Source: Alphaproteobacteria bacterium
GTDB taxonomy: Bacteria; Pseudomonadota; Alphaproteobacteria; Sphingomonadales; Emcibacteraceae
Length of the DNA: 12,526 nucleotides
Reading direction: 5' to 3'
Assembly: GCA_002749135.1 (NCBI GenBank)
Contig: NVVY01000018.1
Coordinates: forward strand, 39,568-52,093
The translations under genes and the position numbers were made by a program. The stretch's first letter is position 1. Every line of letters begins with the position of its first letter. Under the pieces are notes generated by a model. It was not told the origin of the DNA and did not search any database. It was given only the letters and a program-made list of their open reading frames with translations. Shown here in pieces: positions 1 through 7,209 of this stretch.

Positions 1-828
1 CTTCGTGCCGGAGAGTTGCAGGAATTCTTTCAAAGAGAATGGCCCATAATCCCTGGTTTTGATTTCTCGGGCCGTATCGTTGAAACGGGTGACGGCGTTA
101 CCGGCTGGCAAGTAGGTCAGGACGTTGTTGGCCTCGCGTTCAGTTGGTTCCTGCATGGCGGGACCTACGCGGAATATATTGCCGTCGATGCCTCTGCCAT
201 TGCCATGAAGCCAGATAATATTTCCTTTATTGAGGGTGCTGCCCTGCCGCTGGTCAGTTTGACGGCCTGGCAGGCTCTGGTGGAATTTTCAGACTTAAAA
301 TCCGGGCAGAGGGTGCTTATACAGGCCGGGGCGGGCGGTCTTGGCAGTGCGGCAATTTCAATCGCAAAATATAAAGGGGCCTATGTTTATACAACGGCGC
401 GGGAACATAATTTCGATTATGTCAAATCGCGGGGCGCAGATTTTGCCATTGATTACACGGCGTCCAGCTATGTTGATCTGATCAAGGCGCGGGAGCCGGA
501 TGGTCTGGATGTGGTTTTGGAATCCCTGACAAATGATGAGGCAATTACATCAGCAATTCATCTTGTTAAACCGGGCGGGGCCGTTCCTTATATGAATAAT
601 CCGCCGCCGGATATGGATGAGATACGCCGAAAAAATATCAAGACAGATTTTTTGCATAATCGCCCGGATGGTCAAATGTTGCAGGATTTAATGGCGTTAT
701 ACGGGGCGGGTAAGGTGCGAATCCCCTATATCGAAACTATGGAAATGCAGGATGCCGCAGAAGCCCACCGCCGTTCAGAAAGCGGGCAGACAAGGGGAAA
801 GATGGTTTTGCATATTCAGGATATGTAA
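1..828 (+). CDS. MDR-family zinc-type dehydrogenase / quinone oxidoreductase-like protein (5' truncated by window edge)
   Basis: Medium-chain dehydrogenase/reductase of the NADPH:quinone oxidoreductase type, expected to be a soluble cytoplasmic NAD(P)H-dependent oxidoreductase. The frame is open from base 1 (it reads LRAGELQEFFQ), so the first codons lie outside the window. The TTG at 16 is an internal Leu codon and not a credible start. Visible parts are the end of the GroES-like domain (PGFDFSGRIVETGDGV, then GQDVVG and GGTYAEYI), the family's AALPLVSLTAWQAL helix, and the Rossmann nucleotide-binding loop AGAGGLGSAA. The C-terminus (GKMVLHI) is typical of the family. No structural-zinc cysteine cluster is seen, which favours a zinc-free quinone oxidoreductase or enoyl reductase-like member. 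The substrate cannot be read. About 275 codons are present, so perhaps 50 to 60 residues are missing at the N-terminus. Confidence 0.93.
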   Translation, partial: LRAGELQEFFQREWPIIPGFDFSGRIVETGDGVTGWQVGQDVVGLAFSWFLHGGTYAEYIAVDASAIAMKPDNISFIEGAALPLVSLTAWQALVEFSDLKSGQRVLIQAGAGGLGSAAISIAKYKGAYVYTTAREHNFDYVKSRGADFAIDYTASSYVDLIKAREPDGLDVVLESLTNDEAITSAIHLVKPGGAVPYMNNPPPDMDEIRRKNIKTDFLHNRPDGQMLQDLMALYGAGKVRIPYIETMEMQDAAEAHRRSESGQTRGKMVLHIQDM

Positions 829-850
829 AGGTAAGAGTCTTCTAAAAAGT

Positions 851-878
851 AAAAGGGAAGCCCGCGAGCTTCCCTTTT
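851..878. terminator. Bidirectional intrinsic terminator between convergent genes
   Basis: A perfect 11-bp stem (AAAAGGGAAGC at 851-861, GCTTCCCTTTT at 868-878) encloses a 6-nt loop (CCGCGA). The arms end in A4 and T4, so it can give a U tract on either strand. It sits 22 bases after the dehydrogenase stop and 24 bases after the receptor stop, exactly between two convergent genes. Confidence 0.88.
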
Positions 879-902
879 ATAATGGTTTCAGCAGTGTTTG
901 TC

Positions 903-3356
903 CTAGAAGTTAAAGACTGCTTCTATGCCGTAAGTACGCGGCAAATTCGGGAAGCGGGCAATTGTTCCGAAGAAGTCCCGTAGATCATCCACATATTTCC
1001 GCTGATCGGTCAGGTTTTTGCCCCAGAGATATATCTCCCAGCTTTCTTCATCAGAGATCAGTCCGATGCGGGCATTCACCATGGTCAGAGAATCAATATA
1101 ATCAAAGGGAACCGTGCCGCCAAAACGAAGGTTGGCTACTCTGTCATTGTTAACGGTGGTGAAATAACCACTTCTGTGGGTCAGGTCAACGCGCATCAGC
1201 AAGGTTGAGTTCAACCCCTCAAGCTCATGATAATATTGCGCGCTGAAGGCCGCATTGAAAGTCGTGGCATTTGGCAGGCGATTGCCGGATACATCCGTGC
1301 CGCCCGCGCCGCCTTCTAGAAACTCATCGAATATGGCATCAAGAATACCAAAGGAGCCCGTGAAGGTGAGATCTTGAGTGGCATGCCATGTTGCTTCGAC
1401 TTCGATACCTTTGGTAGAGACTTTCGCCGCATTGGTAATACGGATAGAGGTCCGCCCGCCGCCAAGGTCCACAAACTGGTTCACCTGATAATTATCATAG
1501 TTGGAAATAAATCCAGCCATATTCAACTTGATCCGGTTGTCAAGGAAGCTGCCCTTGAAACCGATTTCATAGCTGTCCACCGTTTCCTTGCCAAACTCAA
1601 GGCCTGAATTGGACGCTAGCTCATCAGCGTTGATAAAATCAAGGTTGAAACCACCACTTTTATAGCCCGATGAATATTTGGCATATATGTTTATATCTTC
1701 GGTTACCGCATACATGAAGTTAATAGACGGCGCAAAGAATTTATCCTGCCTTTTATTAATCAGAGGAGAGGGGTTTAAGGGGTCCGGACCCGTGGAGCCA
1801 ATGTTAAAGGCCAATGCATTTAGTGCAATGAACGGGGCAAGCTGGCCAGCAGCGGCTGGTGAATAAAGGCCCACATCTGTCACAGAATCCAGGTTCAATG
1901 TTGACCCGATAGGATTGCCATCGGTGCCAGGCAGATTGACAAACGGGGCGGGAATTGCCAGCGGACGTCCGGAAGCCCGGCCATCCAATGTCCAGCTTAC
2001 GTCTTTATTTTCGATAGAATAGCGCATGCCGAAACCGATTTTAAATTTATCGGTGACTTTATAGGTTCCGTTGATATAGGCAGCATAGCTGTTGGTGCCC
2101 ACCAGACCAAAATTGGTTGTTGCCGAGGCACCCGGAACGCCAAAGTTCAAAGTTTGCCGAACGATTTCCTGAAAGGGTCCCGGTACGCCAAATACATCGA
2201 AATATCCGGTGAAGAGGTCAGAACCAATGGTTGCATCACGCTGTGTTTCCGCATTTTGATCATAATAATACAGACCAACCATGTAGGTCAAATTCTCATC
2301 ATCCGGCGAAATAAACTGAAGTTCTTCGGTGAACTGCTTGTATTTATCGGCAAAGCGGATTTTAACAATATCCAATGTGGAATAATCGGTTTCGTTGGTA
2401 TAAACCGCATCGGTTTTGCGATAACCGGTAATTGATTTAAGGGTAAAGCCGCTATCCATTTCGTAATTGAGGTCCAGATGGCCGCCGTAAACATCCCGCT
2501 TGTCATTGGGGTCTTTGTTAAAAGCAACAACACGCTCTTCCGGGGCAACCTGTACCGGGGCGAAAGCGAAAGTGTCGGTCAGGGGCTCCCCAACCAATAT
2601 CAGGGCGTCACTGTTCAGTCCGTCAAAGGAGGCGTTAATTTCAAGTTTTTCACTGGCCTGAATGCGTATTTGCGCCCGGTAAGCCAGCGAATCAACCTGC
2701 ATCAGTTTATTGTTGGTAACGGTATTGAGTACATAACCGTCGCGGTTGACTTTTGAAATTGTGAATTTGGTAAATACTTTATCGGACAGAGGCAGATTTA
2801 TCATGCCCTTGAATTCTGTATAGCCAAGGTTGCCGACATCGGCACTTACCTGACCGGAAAGTTCATCGGATGGTTTTTTGGTGACCAGATTAATGGCGCC
2901 GGCCACGGTGTTTTTACCGAACAGGGTACCCTGCGGCCCGCGCAGAATTTCAACCCGTTCCAGATCAAGCAATTCCTGATTAAGGGCAGGGGACTGTCCC
3001 ATATAGACCCCGTCCACATAAACTCCCACGCGGGCATCAAAACCAATGTTGCGGCTCTGTGCGCCCACACCGCGAATAGTCACGGTAGAGCGAAAGTCGT
3101 TGGATTCGCTGATTTGCAGGTTCGGGATATATTCGGCGATTGATTTTAAATCGCGAACACCTGTCTGGTTGATTTCCTCTGCGCCAAGGGCTGACATGGA
3201 GATCGGAACATCTTTCATGCGCTCTGATCTTTTTGTCGCCGTCACAACGATATCTTCAATGATAAAGTCCTCGTCGGCGGATGCTGTAAAGCCGGTTGTC
3301 GCGGTCATTGCGGCGGAAAGCGCAATGACGGACGAAACTGTGATGAATTTTCTCAT
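903..3356 (-). CDS. TonB-dependent outer-membrane receptor
   Basis: TonB-dependent receptor of 817 aa that would import a ligand through the outer membrane using TonB-ExbB-ExbD energy. Residues 1-27 form a signal peptide ending TASA, with cleavage likely before Asp28. The TonB box EDIVVTATKR follows at about 34-43. The plug domain (about 45-165) shows DVPISMSAL, IRGVGAQ, GVYVDGVYMGQSP, and the family signature LERVEILRGPQGTLFGKNTVAGAINLVTKKP split across 136-167. The rest is a beta barrel ending in the required C-terminal Phe (EAVFNF). The ATG is preceded by GGGAG on the minus strand, supporting this start. It is divergent from the PutP-like symporter. The plug resembles receptors often annotated as siderophore or complex-organic receptors, but the ligand cannot be inferred. 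It has no N-terminal STN signalling domain, so direct FecI/FecR-type signalling is unlikely. Confidence 0.95.
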   Translation of the reverse strand: MRKFITVSSVIALSAAMTATTGFTASADEDFIIEDIVVTATKRSERMKDVPISMSALGAEEINQTGVRDLKSIAEYIPNLQISESNDFRSTVTIRGVGAQSRNIGFDARVGVYVDGVYMGQSPALNQELLDLERVEILRGPQGTLFGKNTVAGAINLVTKKPSDELSGQVSADVGNLGYTEFKGMINLPLSDKVFTKFTISKVNRDGYVLNTVTNNKLMQVDSLAYRAQIRIQASEKLEINASFDGLNSDALILVGEPLTDTFAFAPVQVAPEERVVAFNKDPNDKRDVYGGHLDLNYEMDSGFTLKSITGYRKTDAVYTNETDYSTLDIVKIRFADKYKQFTEELQFISPDDENLTYMVGLYYYDQNAETQRDATIGSDLFTGYFDVFGVPGPFQEIVRQTLNFGVPGASATTNFGLVGTNSYAAYINGTYKVTDKFKIGFGMRYSIENKDVSWTLDGRASGRPLAIPAPFVNLPGTDGNPIGSTLNLDSVTDVGLYSPAAAGQLAPFIALNALAFNIGSTGPDPLNPSPLINKRQDKFFAPSINFMYAVTEDINIYAKYSSGYKSGGFNLDFINADELASNSGLEFGKETVDSYEIGFKGSFLDNRIKLNMAGFISNYDNYQVNQFVDLGGGRTSIRITNAAKVSTKGIEVEATWHATQDLTFTGSFGILDAIFDEFLEGGAGGTDVSGNRLPNATTFNAAFSAQYYHELEGLNSTLLMRVDLTHRSGYFTTVNNDRVANLRFGGTVPFDYIDSLTMVNARIGLISDEESWEIYLWGKNLTDQRKYVDDLRDFFGTIARFPNLPRTYGIEAVFNF

Positions 3357-3434
3357 GTATTTCTCCCGTATTATTATTTATTAAAACTAACGTTTATATT
3401 AAAAAGACAGAATGCATGTTAATCCCGAAACAGC

Positions 3435-3523
3435 CTTATATTCAAGTTATTTTTCGTGACATTATTGAATGTCATGAAAAATACGCCTAAAGTCTGAGCC
3501 ATATGGTCTTGATTGAATATAAG
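3435..3523. promoter_or_regulatory. Nested inverted repeats in the divergent receptor/symporter promoter region
   Basis: Inner repeat: ATTTTTCGTGACATT (3449-3463) and AATGTCATGAAAAAT (3468-3482), complementary at 14 of 15 positions (the odd pair is G-T) around a 4-nt spacer. Outer repeat: CTTATATTCAA (3435-3445) and TTGAATATAAG (3513-3523), perfect over 11 bp. Both sit between divergent genes and are not followed by a T tract, so a shared operator is more likely than a terminator. Which factor would bind is unknown. Confidence 0.6.
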
Positions 3524-3579
3524 CAATCACAGAAGAACATACATCATAAAGACGATATAAAAGTCGGAACAGGGAATTA

Positions 3580-5007
3580 ATGTCAAAAGAAATCACCGTG
3601 TTGATCGTCTTGGTCATCTATAAAATAACATTGATTTCGATTGGTTTCTGGGCACAGAAAAGAACGCATAGCAATGCAGATTTTTTTATTGGCGGGCGTA
3701 CCCTCGGGCCGTTTGTCGCCTCTATCAGCTATGCGGCCAGTTCGGCATCGGCCTGGACGATCTTAAGTCTGAGCGCAGCGGCTTTTACCATGGGCATATC
3801 GGTGATCTGGATATTTTTGGGCCTCATGTGGGGGCATGGGGTGTCATGGTTCTGGCTTGCGCCGCGCCTGCAAAAAATATCGGCGGAGAAAAAGCTGGTC
3901 ACCGTGACGGACCTGCTGGCACTGGAGGGGACGGATAAGACCAGAAGAAATATCCGCTTTTTTGCTGCTACCGTTGTGATATTTTGTTTTGTCCTTTACG
4001 TGGCGACGCAGTTTATGGGCGCGGGCAAGGCCTTTGCCACCACATTTGATATGTCCATATCATCCAGCATAATTATCGGCGGCGGAATTGTCTTGATATA
4101 TACATTATTGGGCGGTTTCTGGGCGGTCAGCCTTACGGATACATTGCAGGGAATGTTAATGTTGCTGGCGGCGATCATCCTCCCGGCCATGGCGATGGCG
4201 GAAGTGGGTGGCCTGTCGGCTTTCTGGCAGGGGTTGAAAAATGTGTCCACGGCAGACCAGATGTCCCTCACCGGAGCCAACGCGGGTTTGATGGCCGGGG
4301 GGTTCATTATGGGGACGCTTGCCATGGGACTAGGGACGTTCGGTCAGCCTCATTTGCTGACCCGCTTTATGTCAATTCGGGATGCGGCGTCGGTCAAGAC
4401 CGCGCAGAAAATGGCCATGTTCTGGTTTCTTATTGTCTTTGGTAATATGATTGTTCTTGGTCTGTGCGGTAAAATCCTGATCTCTGGCCCGCTGGCGGAC
4501 CCGGAGCGATTATTCTTTATCATGACCGACAATTTAATGCCGACCGTGCTGGGAGCTATTTTTCTGGCGGCAGTGCTGAGCGCGATCATGTCAACGGCGG
4601 ACAGCCAGTTGCTGGTCAGTGCCTCGGCCATTGCCCATGATATAATGGGTGAACCGGACGAGGGTGAAAGCAGGCTATGGGTGACCCGGCTGGTGATCAG
4701 TTTGTTATGTGGCACATCGGTTTTGGTGGCGATTTTCCTGCCGTCAGATATTTTTTCGCGGGTGTTATTCGCCTGGGGCGCATTGGGAGCGGCCTTTGGC
4801 CCGGTGGTGATTCTGCGCCTTGCCGGGGTGAGGCTTGATCCGAAATTCATCTTGCCGGCCATGGTGACGGGGCTGGGGCTGACCATATTCTTTTATTTAC
4901 GGCCAAATTCTGTGGGCGATATTCTGGAAAGGCTTGTGCCGTTTCTGATTTCTTTTATACTGTTATTTGCAACTCGAAATACCAATCAAAAAAAGGATAA
5001 CTTATGA
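3580..5007 (+). CDS. Sodium:solute symporter family protein, PutP-like
   Basis: Inner-membrane Na+-coupled symporter of the SSS family (475 aa, hydrophobic throughout, consistent with about 13 membrane segments and the LeuT fold). Family marks include the early FFIGGRTLGPFVASISYAAS region (residues about 35-55), LLGGFWAVSLTDTLQGMLM (about 178-196), which is close to the PutP signature, and FLAAVLSAIMSTADSQLL (about 328-345), which in PutP contributes to sodium and substrate binding. It is slightly shorter than typical PutP (about 500 aa), mainly at the C-terminus. The start has AGGGA four bases upstream. Proline or another small organic solute is plausible, but the substrate is not determined. 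Its TGA overlaps the ATG of the peroxiredoxin gene (ATGA), so the two are co-transcribed. The divergent neighbour is a TonB-dependent receptor, perhaps for related uptake. Confidence 0.93.
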   Translation: MSKEITVLIVLVIYKITLISIGFWAQKRTHSNADFFIGGRTLGPFVASISYAASSASAWTILSLSAAAFTMGISVIWIFLGLMWGHGVSWFWLAPRLQKISAEKKLVTVTDLLALEGTDKTRRNIRFFAATVVIFCFVLYVATQFMGAGKAFATTFDMSISSSIIIGGGIVLIYTLLGGFWAVSLTDTLQGMLMLLAAIILPAMAMAEVGGLSAFWQGLKNVSTADQMSLTGANAGLMAGGFIMGTLAMGLGTFGQPHLLTRFMSIRDAASVKTAQKMAMFWFLIVFGNMIVLGLCGKILISGPLADPERLFFIMTDNLMPTVLGAIFLAAVLSAIMSTADSQLLVSASAIAHDIMGEPDEGESRLWVTRLVISLLCGTSVLVAIFLPSDIFSRVLFAWGALGAAFGPVVILRLAGVRLDPKFILPAMVTGLGLTIFFYLRPNSVGDILERLVPFLISFILLFATRNTNQKKDNL

Positions 5008-5486
5008 CCATAGCTGTTGGCGACAAACTGCCTGAATCCACCCTCATTGAAATGACTGGCGATGGTCCTGTTCCGCGCACCACGGGCGATATTTTCGGGG
5101 GCCGCAAGGTCGCTGTTTTCTCCGTGCCTGGTGCCTTCACCCCAACCTGTTCAGCGAAACACCTGCCGGGCTTCATTGGCGCGGCGGATAAATTCAAGTC
5201 GGCTGGAATTGACGAGATTATCTGCATGGCGGTCAATGATGCCTTTGTCATGGGCGCATGGGGCAAGGCCCAGGGTGCGGACGGCAAGGTTACAATGCTC
5301 AGCGATGGCAACGGCGATTTTGTCAAGGCCCTCGGCCTTGAAATGGATGGGCGAGCCTTTAGCATGGGCATGCGTGGAAAGCGTTTTTCTATGGTGGTGG
5401 ATGATGGAGTGGTAACGGCCTTGAATATCGAAGGCCCCGGCGAATTTCACGTTTCCAGCGCGGAGCATATGCTCGGTCAGCTATAA
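5004..5486 (+). CDS. Peroxiredoxin, Prx5 (type II) family
   Basis: Thiol peroxidase of 160 aa that would reduce hydrogen peroxide and organic hydroperoxides in the cytoplasm. The active site is VPGAFTPTCSAKHLPGF with the P-x3-T-x2-C motif and peroxidatic Cys49. A second cysteine, Cys74 (EIICMAVNDAFVMGAW), matches the position common in plant and bacterial type II enzymes. The downstream FSMVVDDG strand follows the conserved Arg of GKRFS. No C-terminal resolving cysteine like that of human PRDX5 is present, so a glutaredoxin- or glutathione-dependent one-Cys mechanism is more likely. The ATG overlaps the symporter stop, and AAGGA lies six bases upstream inside the symporter gene, supporting translational coupling. 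No glutaredoxin domain is fused to it. Confidence 0.95.
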   Translation: MTIAVGDKLPESTLIEMTGDGPVPRTTGDIFGGRKVAVFSVPGAFTPTCSAKHLPGFIGAADKFKSAGIDEIICMAVNDAFVMGAWGKAQGADGKVTMLSDGNGDFVKALGLEMDGRAFSMGMRGKRFSMVVDDGVVTALNIEGPGEFHVSSAEHMLGQL

Positions 5487-5493
5487 GATATAA

Positions 5494-5520
5494 CCGGCCT
5501 TCGCCCGTTGCGGCCTTTTT
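5494..5520 (+). terminator. Possible weak terminator after the peroxiredoxin gene
   Basis: GGC...CGC and GCG...GCC can pair around the loop CCGTT with a bulged CTT on one side, followed by TTTTT at 5516-5520 and a further T run inside the next gene's 3' end. It lies 7 bases after the peroxiredoxin stop, between convergent genes. The stem is imperfect, so confidence is modest. Confidence 0.4.
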
Positions 5521-5920
5521 ATGTTTTTTTCAGGGTCATGGCCACGCGGATCAGGTTGAGCCAGGCCAGCATGCTGGACAAGCCGCCAAAAGGGATCAGG
5601 AATTTAACCGGATGGTCCGGGAAAATGGCCATCAGGTAAAGCAGACCGCTGAACAGGAAAATACCCGCAAGGAACAGGCCAGCGGAAATTTTCAGGCGTT
5701 TCAGGGCCTTGACCGGGTCCGATGCATTCGCCTCGACAACCGGCCAGAGAATGGCGCAGCCCAACAGAGCCAGACTGAGCAGATGGTGATATAGGCTGGC
5801 CCGGTTAAACAGGTCTTTGCCTGTCTCATCCATATAGGGGGCTAGCGCGTGGGAGCCGGACGCGCCAATGGCAACGGCCAGAAAACCGCTGATAGCGGCG
5901 ATGATCAATAGTATTTTCAT
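5519..5920 (-). CDS. DUF423 family small membrane protein
   Basis: Integral inner-membrane protein of 133 aa with four hydrophobic segments (about 3-21, 41-62, 79-99, 107-126). It matches the DUF423 family (E. coli YgdD): a glycine-rich first helix ending GASGSHAL, then LFNRASLYHHLLSLALL, then LFSGLLYLMA, and a last helix starting PFGGLSSMLAWL. The family's function is not established. A GAGGAA Shine-Dalgarno lies just upstream of the ATG. It is on the same strand as, and 64 bp downstream of, the FKBP lipoprotein gene, so read-through is possible, but the gap contains a long inverted repeat. Confidence 0.9.
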   Translation of the reverse strand: MKILLIIAAISGFLAVAIGASGSHALAPYMDETGKDLFNRASLYHHLLSLALLGCAILWPVVEANASDPVKALKRLKISAGLFLAGIFLFSGLLYLMAIFPDHPVKFLIPFGGLSSMLAWLNLIRVAMTLKKT

Positions 5921-5931
5921 GGGACATTCCT

Positions 5932-5968
5932 CGTATCTATGATGTTAAAATTAGACACCATAGATACG
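5932..5968 (-). promoter_or_regulatory. Perfect inverted repeat in the leader of the DUF423 gene
   Basis: CGTATCTATG (5932-5941) and CATAGATACG (5959-5968) form a perfect 10-bp inverted repeat around a 17-bp AT-rich spacer. On the minus strand it starts 17 bases after the FKBP stop and ends directly against the AGGA ribosome binding site of the DUF423 gene. There is no T tract after it, so it is either an operator or an mRNA stem beside the ribosome binding site, not an ordinary terminator. Confidence 0.5.
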
Positions 5969-5984
5969 GGAAAAGCAAGATTTG

Positions 5985-6926
5985 TTAATTTACCCGGATC
6001 AGTTCAACCGTGAAAATCAGGGCCGCATTGGGCGGAATGGCACCGGGGGAGCCTTGGGGACCGTAAGCCAGATCGGACGGGATGAAGAATTTATACTTCG
6101 CGCCTTCTTTCATAAGCTGTACGCCCTCGGTCCAGCCGGGGATAACCTGATTAAGGCCGAAATCAATGGGTTCGCCCCGGTCATATGAGCTGTCGAACTT
6201 GGTGCCGTCAATGAGGGTTCCTTCGTAATGAACGCTCACCCGGTCCGTGGCGCGCGGGCTTTTGCCGGTGCCTTCCAGCAGGACTTTATATTGCAGGCCG
6301 CTTGCGGTGGTGTGAACGCCGGATTTGCTTTTGTTGTCGGCAAGGAATTTTTCGCCCTCGGCTTTTGCGGTCTTGCTTGCCTGTTCCGCCTCTGCTTGCA
6401 GGGCGGCTTCTTTTTTGGCGGCGTCTTTGGCAGATTCAACGGCGAAAAGTTCAACGGTGAAGATCAGGTCGGCATTGGGCGGAATCGGTCCGCCGCCGGC
6501 TTCGCCGTAGGCAAGCTCTGAGGGGATGGTAAATTTATATTTACTGCCCACATTCATCAGTTGCAGACCCTCGGTCCAGCCTTTGATAACCCGGTTGAGC
6601 GGAAAGCTGATGGTTTCTCCCCGCTTGTAGGAGCTGTCGAATATGGTGCCATCCATGAGGCTGCCCTCATAATGAACCGTTACAGTGTCCTCGGCAGTGG
6701 GGCTTGCGCCGGTACCTTTGGTCAGAATTTCATATTTCAGGCCACTGTCTGTGGTGTGTATTTTGTGGGATGTGGACACGTCTTGTTCCTTAACTTTTTG
6801 TTTTTCTGTTTGTTGTTCCTTGGTTTTGTCGTCCTTGTCCGAACAGGCGGCAATGAACAGGGTCAGTGCTGCTGCCAGAAGGGCTGATAAAACTGGCCGG
6901 GCTATTTTAGTAATTTGGGCAGTCAT
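5985..6926 (-). CDS. FKBP-type peptidyl-prolyl cis-trans isomerase, tandem-domain lipoprotein
   Basis: Membrane-anchored prolyl isomerase and probable periplasmic folding factor. Counted from the ATG at 6926, the protein is 313 aa with a lipoprotein signal (LFIAAC) and lipidated Cys28. A charged Lys/Glu/Gln-rich linker of about 25 residues follows, then two FKBP domains of about 105 residues each (about 58-165 and 205-313) joined by an Ala/Lys/Glu-rich, probably helical linker. Each domain has VHYEG, DGTxFDSSYxRGE, VIxGWTEGxQLM, YKFxIPSxLAYG, IPPNAxLIFTVEL. I prefer 6926 because GGAG lies nine bases upstream. The longer start at 6941 adds only MERFG and has no visible ribosome binding site. 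Ser34 (with the Cys as 33 in the longer count) gives no inner-membrane Asp+2 retention signal, so outer-membrane sorting is likely. It is divergent from ino1 and upstream of the DUF423 gene. Confidence 0.94.
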   Translation of the reverse strand: MTAQITKIARPVLSALLAAALTLFIAACSDKDDKTKEQQTEKQKVKEQDVSTSHKIHTTDSGLKYEILTKGTGASPTAEDTVTVHYEGSLMDGTIFDSSYKRGETISFPLNRVIKGWTEGLQLMNVGSKYKFTIPSELAYGEAGGGPIPPNADLIFTVELFAVESAKDAAKKEAALQAEAEQASKTAKAEGEKFLADNKSKSGVHTTASGLQYKVLLEGTGKSPRATDRVSVHYEGTLIDGTKFDSSYDRGEPIDFGLNQVIPGWTEGVQLMKEGAKYKFFIPSDLAYGPQGSPGAIPPNAALIFTVELIRVN

Positions 6927-7047
6927 GCCGAAACGCTCCATTATTATCGGTTATGGGCAAGAGCTATAACCCAAAGAATTTTATTTTCCAAGGTAAATAT
7001 TGGGGCTCAAAAAAGCCATATTTCAGGATAATGGTGCCGCCGCACTT

Positions 7048-7093
7048 GAGATGTTACATCTCATGTAACTGTTAAATGCTTGTCGCGTTACAT
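7048..7093. promoter_or_regulatory. GTTACAT palindrome cluster upstream of ino1
   Basis: GTTACAT (7053-7059), CTC, ATGTAAC (7063-7069) is a perfect 7-bp palindrome with a 3-bp spacer. A third GTTACAT occurs at 7087-7093. Overlapping the first site, GAGATG TTA CATCTC (7048-7062) is a second perfect palindrome. The third copy falls inside the candidate ino1 promoter, as expected for a repressor operator. It lies in the divergent region between the FKBP gene and ino1, so it could control either or both. The binding factor is unknown. Confidence 0.5.
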
Positions 7094-7107
7094 TTTTATG
7101 ATATATC
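7080..7107 (+). promoter_or_regulatory. Candidate sigma70-type promoter for ino1
   Basis: TTGTCG (7080-7085) and TATATC (7102-7107) are separated by 16 bases. The match is moderate and other AT-rich hexamers lie nearby. It would give a leader of roughly 95 bases containing the hairpin at 7132-7156. Confidence 0.3.
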
Positions 7108-7131
7108 TGTGTCATAATTTTGAAACATATG

Positions 7132-7156
7132 GGCGGGGAACAGGTTTTCCCTCGCC
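7132..7156 (+). other. GC-rich hairpin in the ino1 leader
   Basis: GGCGGGGAA (7132-7140) pairs with TTCCCTCGCC (7147-7156), with one bulged base, around the loop CAGGTT. It is followed by TTTAGCG and not by a clean T tract. It stands out in an otherwise AT-rich leader and ends about 53 bases before the ino1 start. It may be an mRNA-stabilising or attenuator structure. No known riboswitch consensus was recognised. Confidence 0.4.
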
Positions 7157-7209
7157 TTTAGCGTGCTTAATATTTTTAATTTGATGAACAAAAACAAGGT
7201 TTTGAAGAT

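Noticed and set aside
3046..3384. 112-codon plus-strand frame opposite the receptor N-terminus
   Set aside because: It covers the signal peptide, TonB box and plug of the receptor in antisense and has no features of its own.
4350..4886. 178-codon open frame on the minus strand inside the symporter gene
   Set aside because: It is antisense to a clearly recognised SSS-family gene, has no recognisable domain, and similar long antisense frames are expected opposite G/C-rich third positions.
6990..7020. GGCT...AGCC hairpin with a run of A near the FKBP upstream region
   Set aside because: The stem is only 4 bp and lies upstream of the gene, not after one, so it does not support a terminator or regulatory call.
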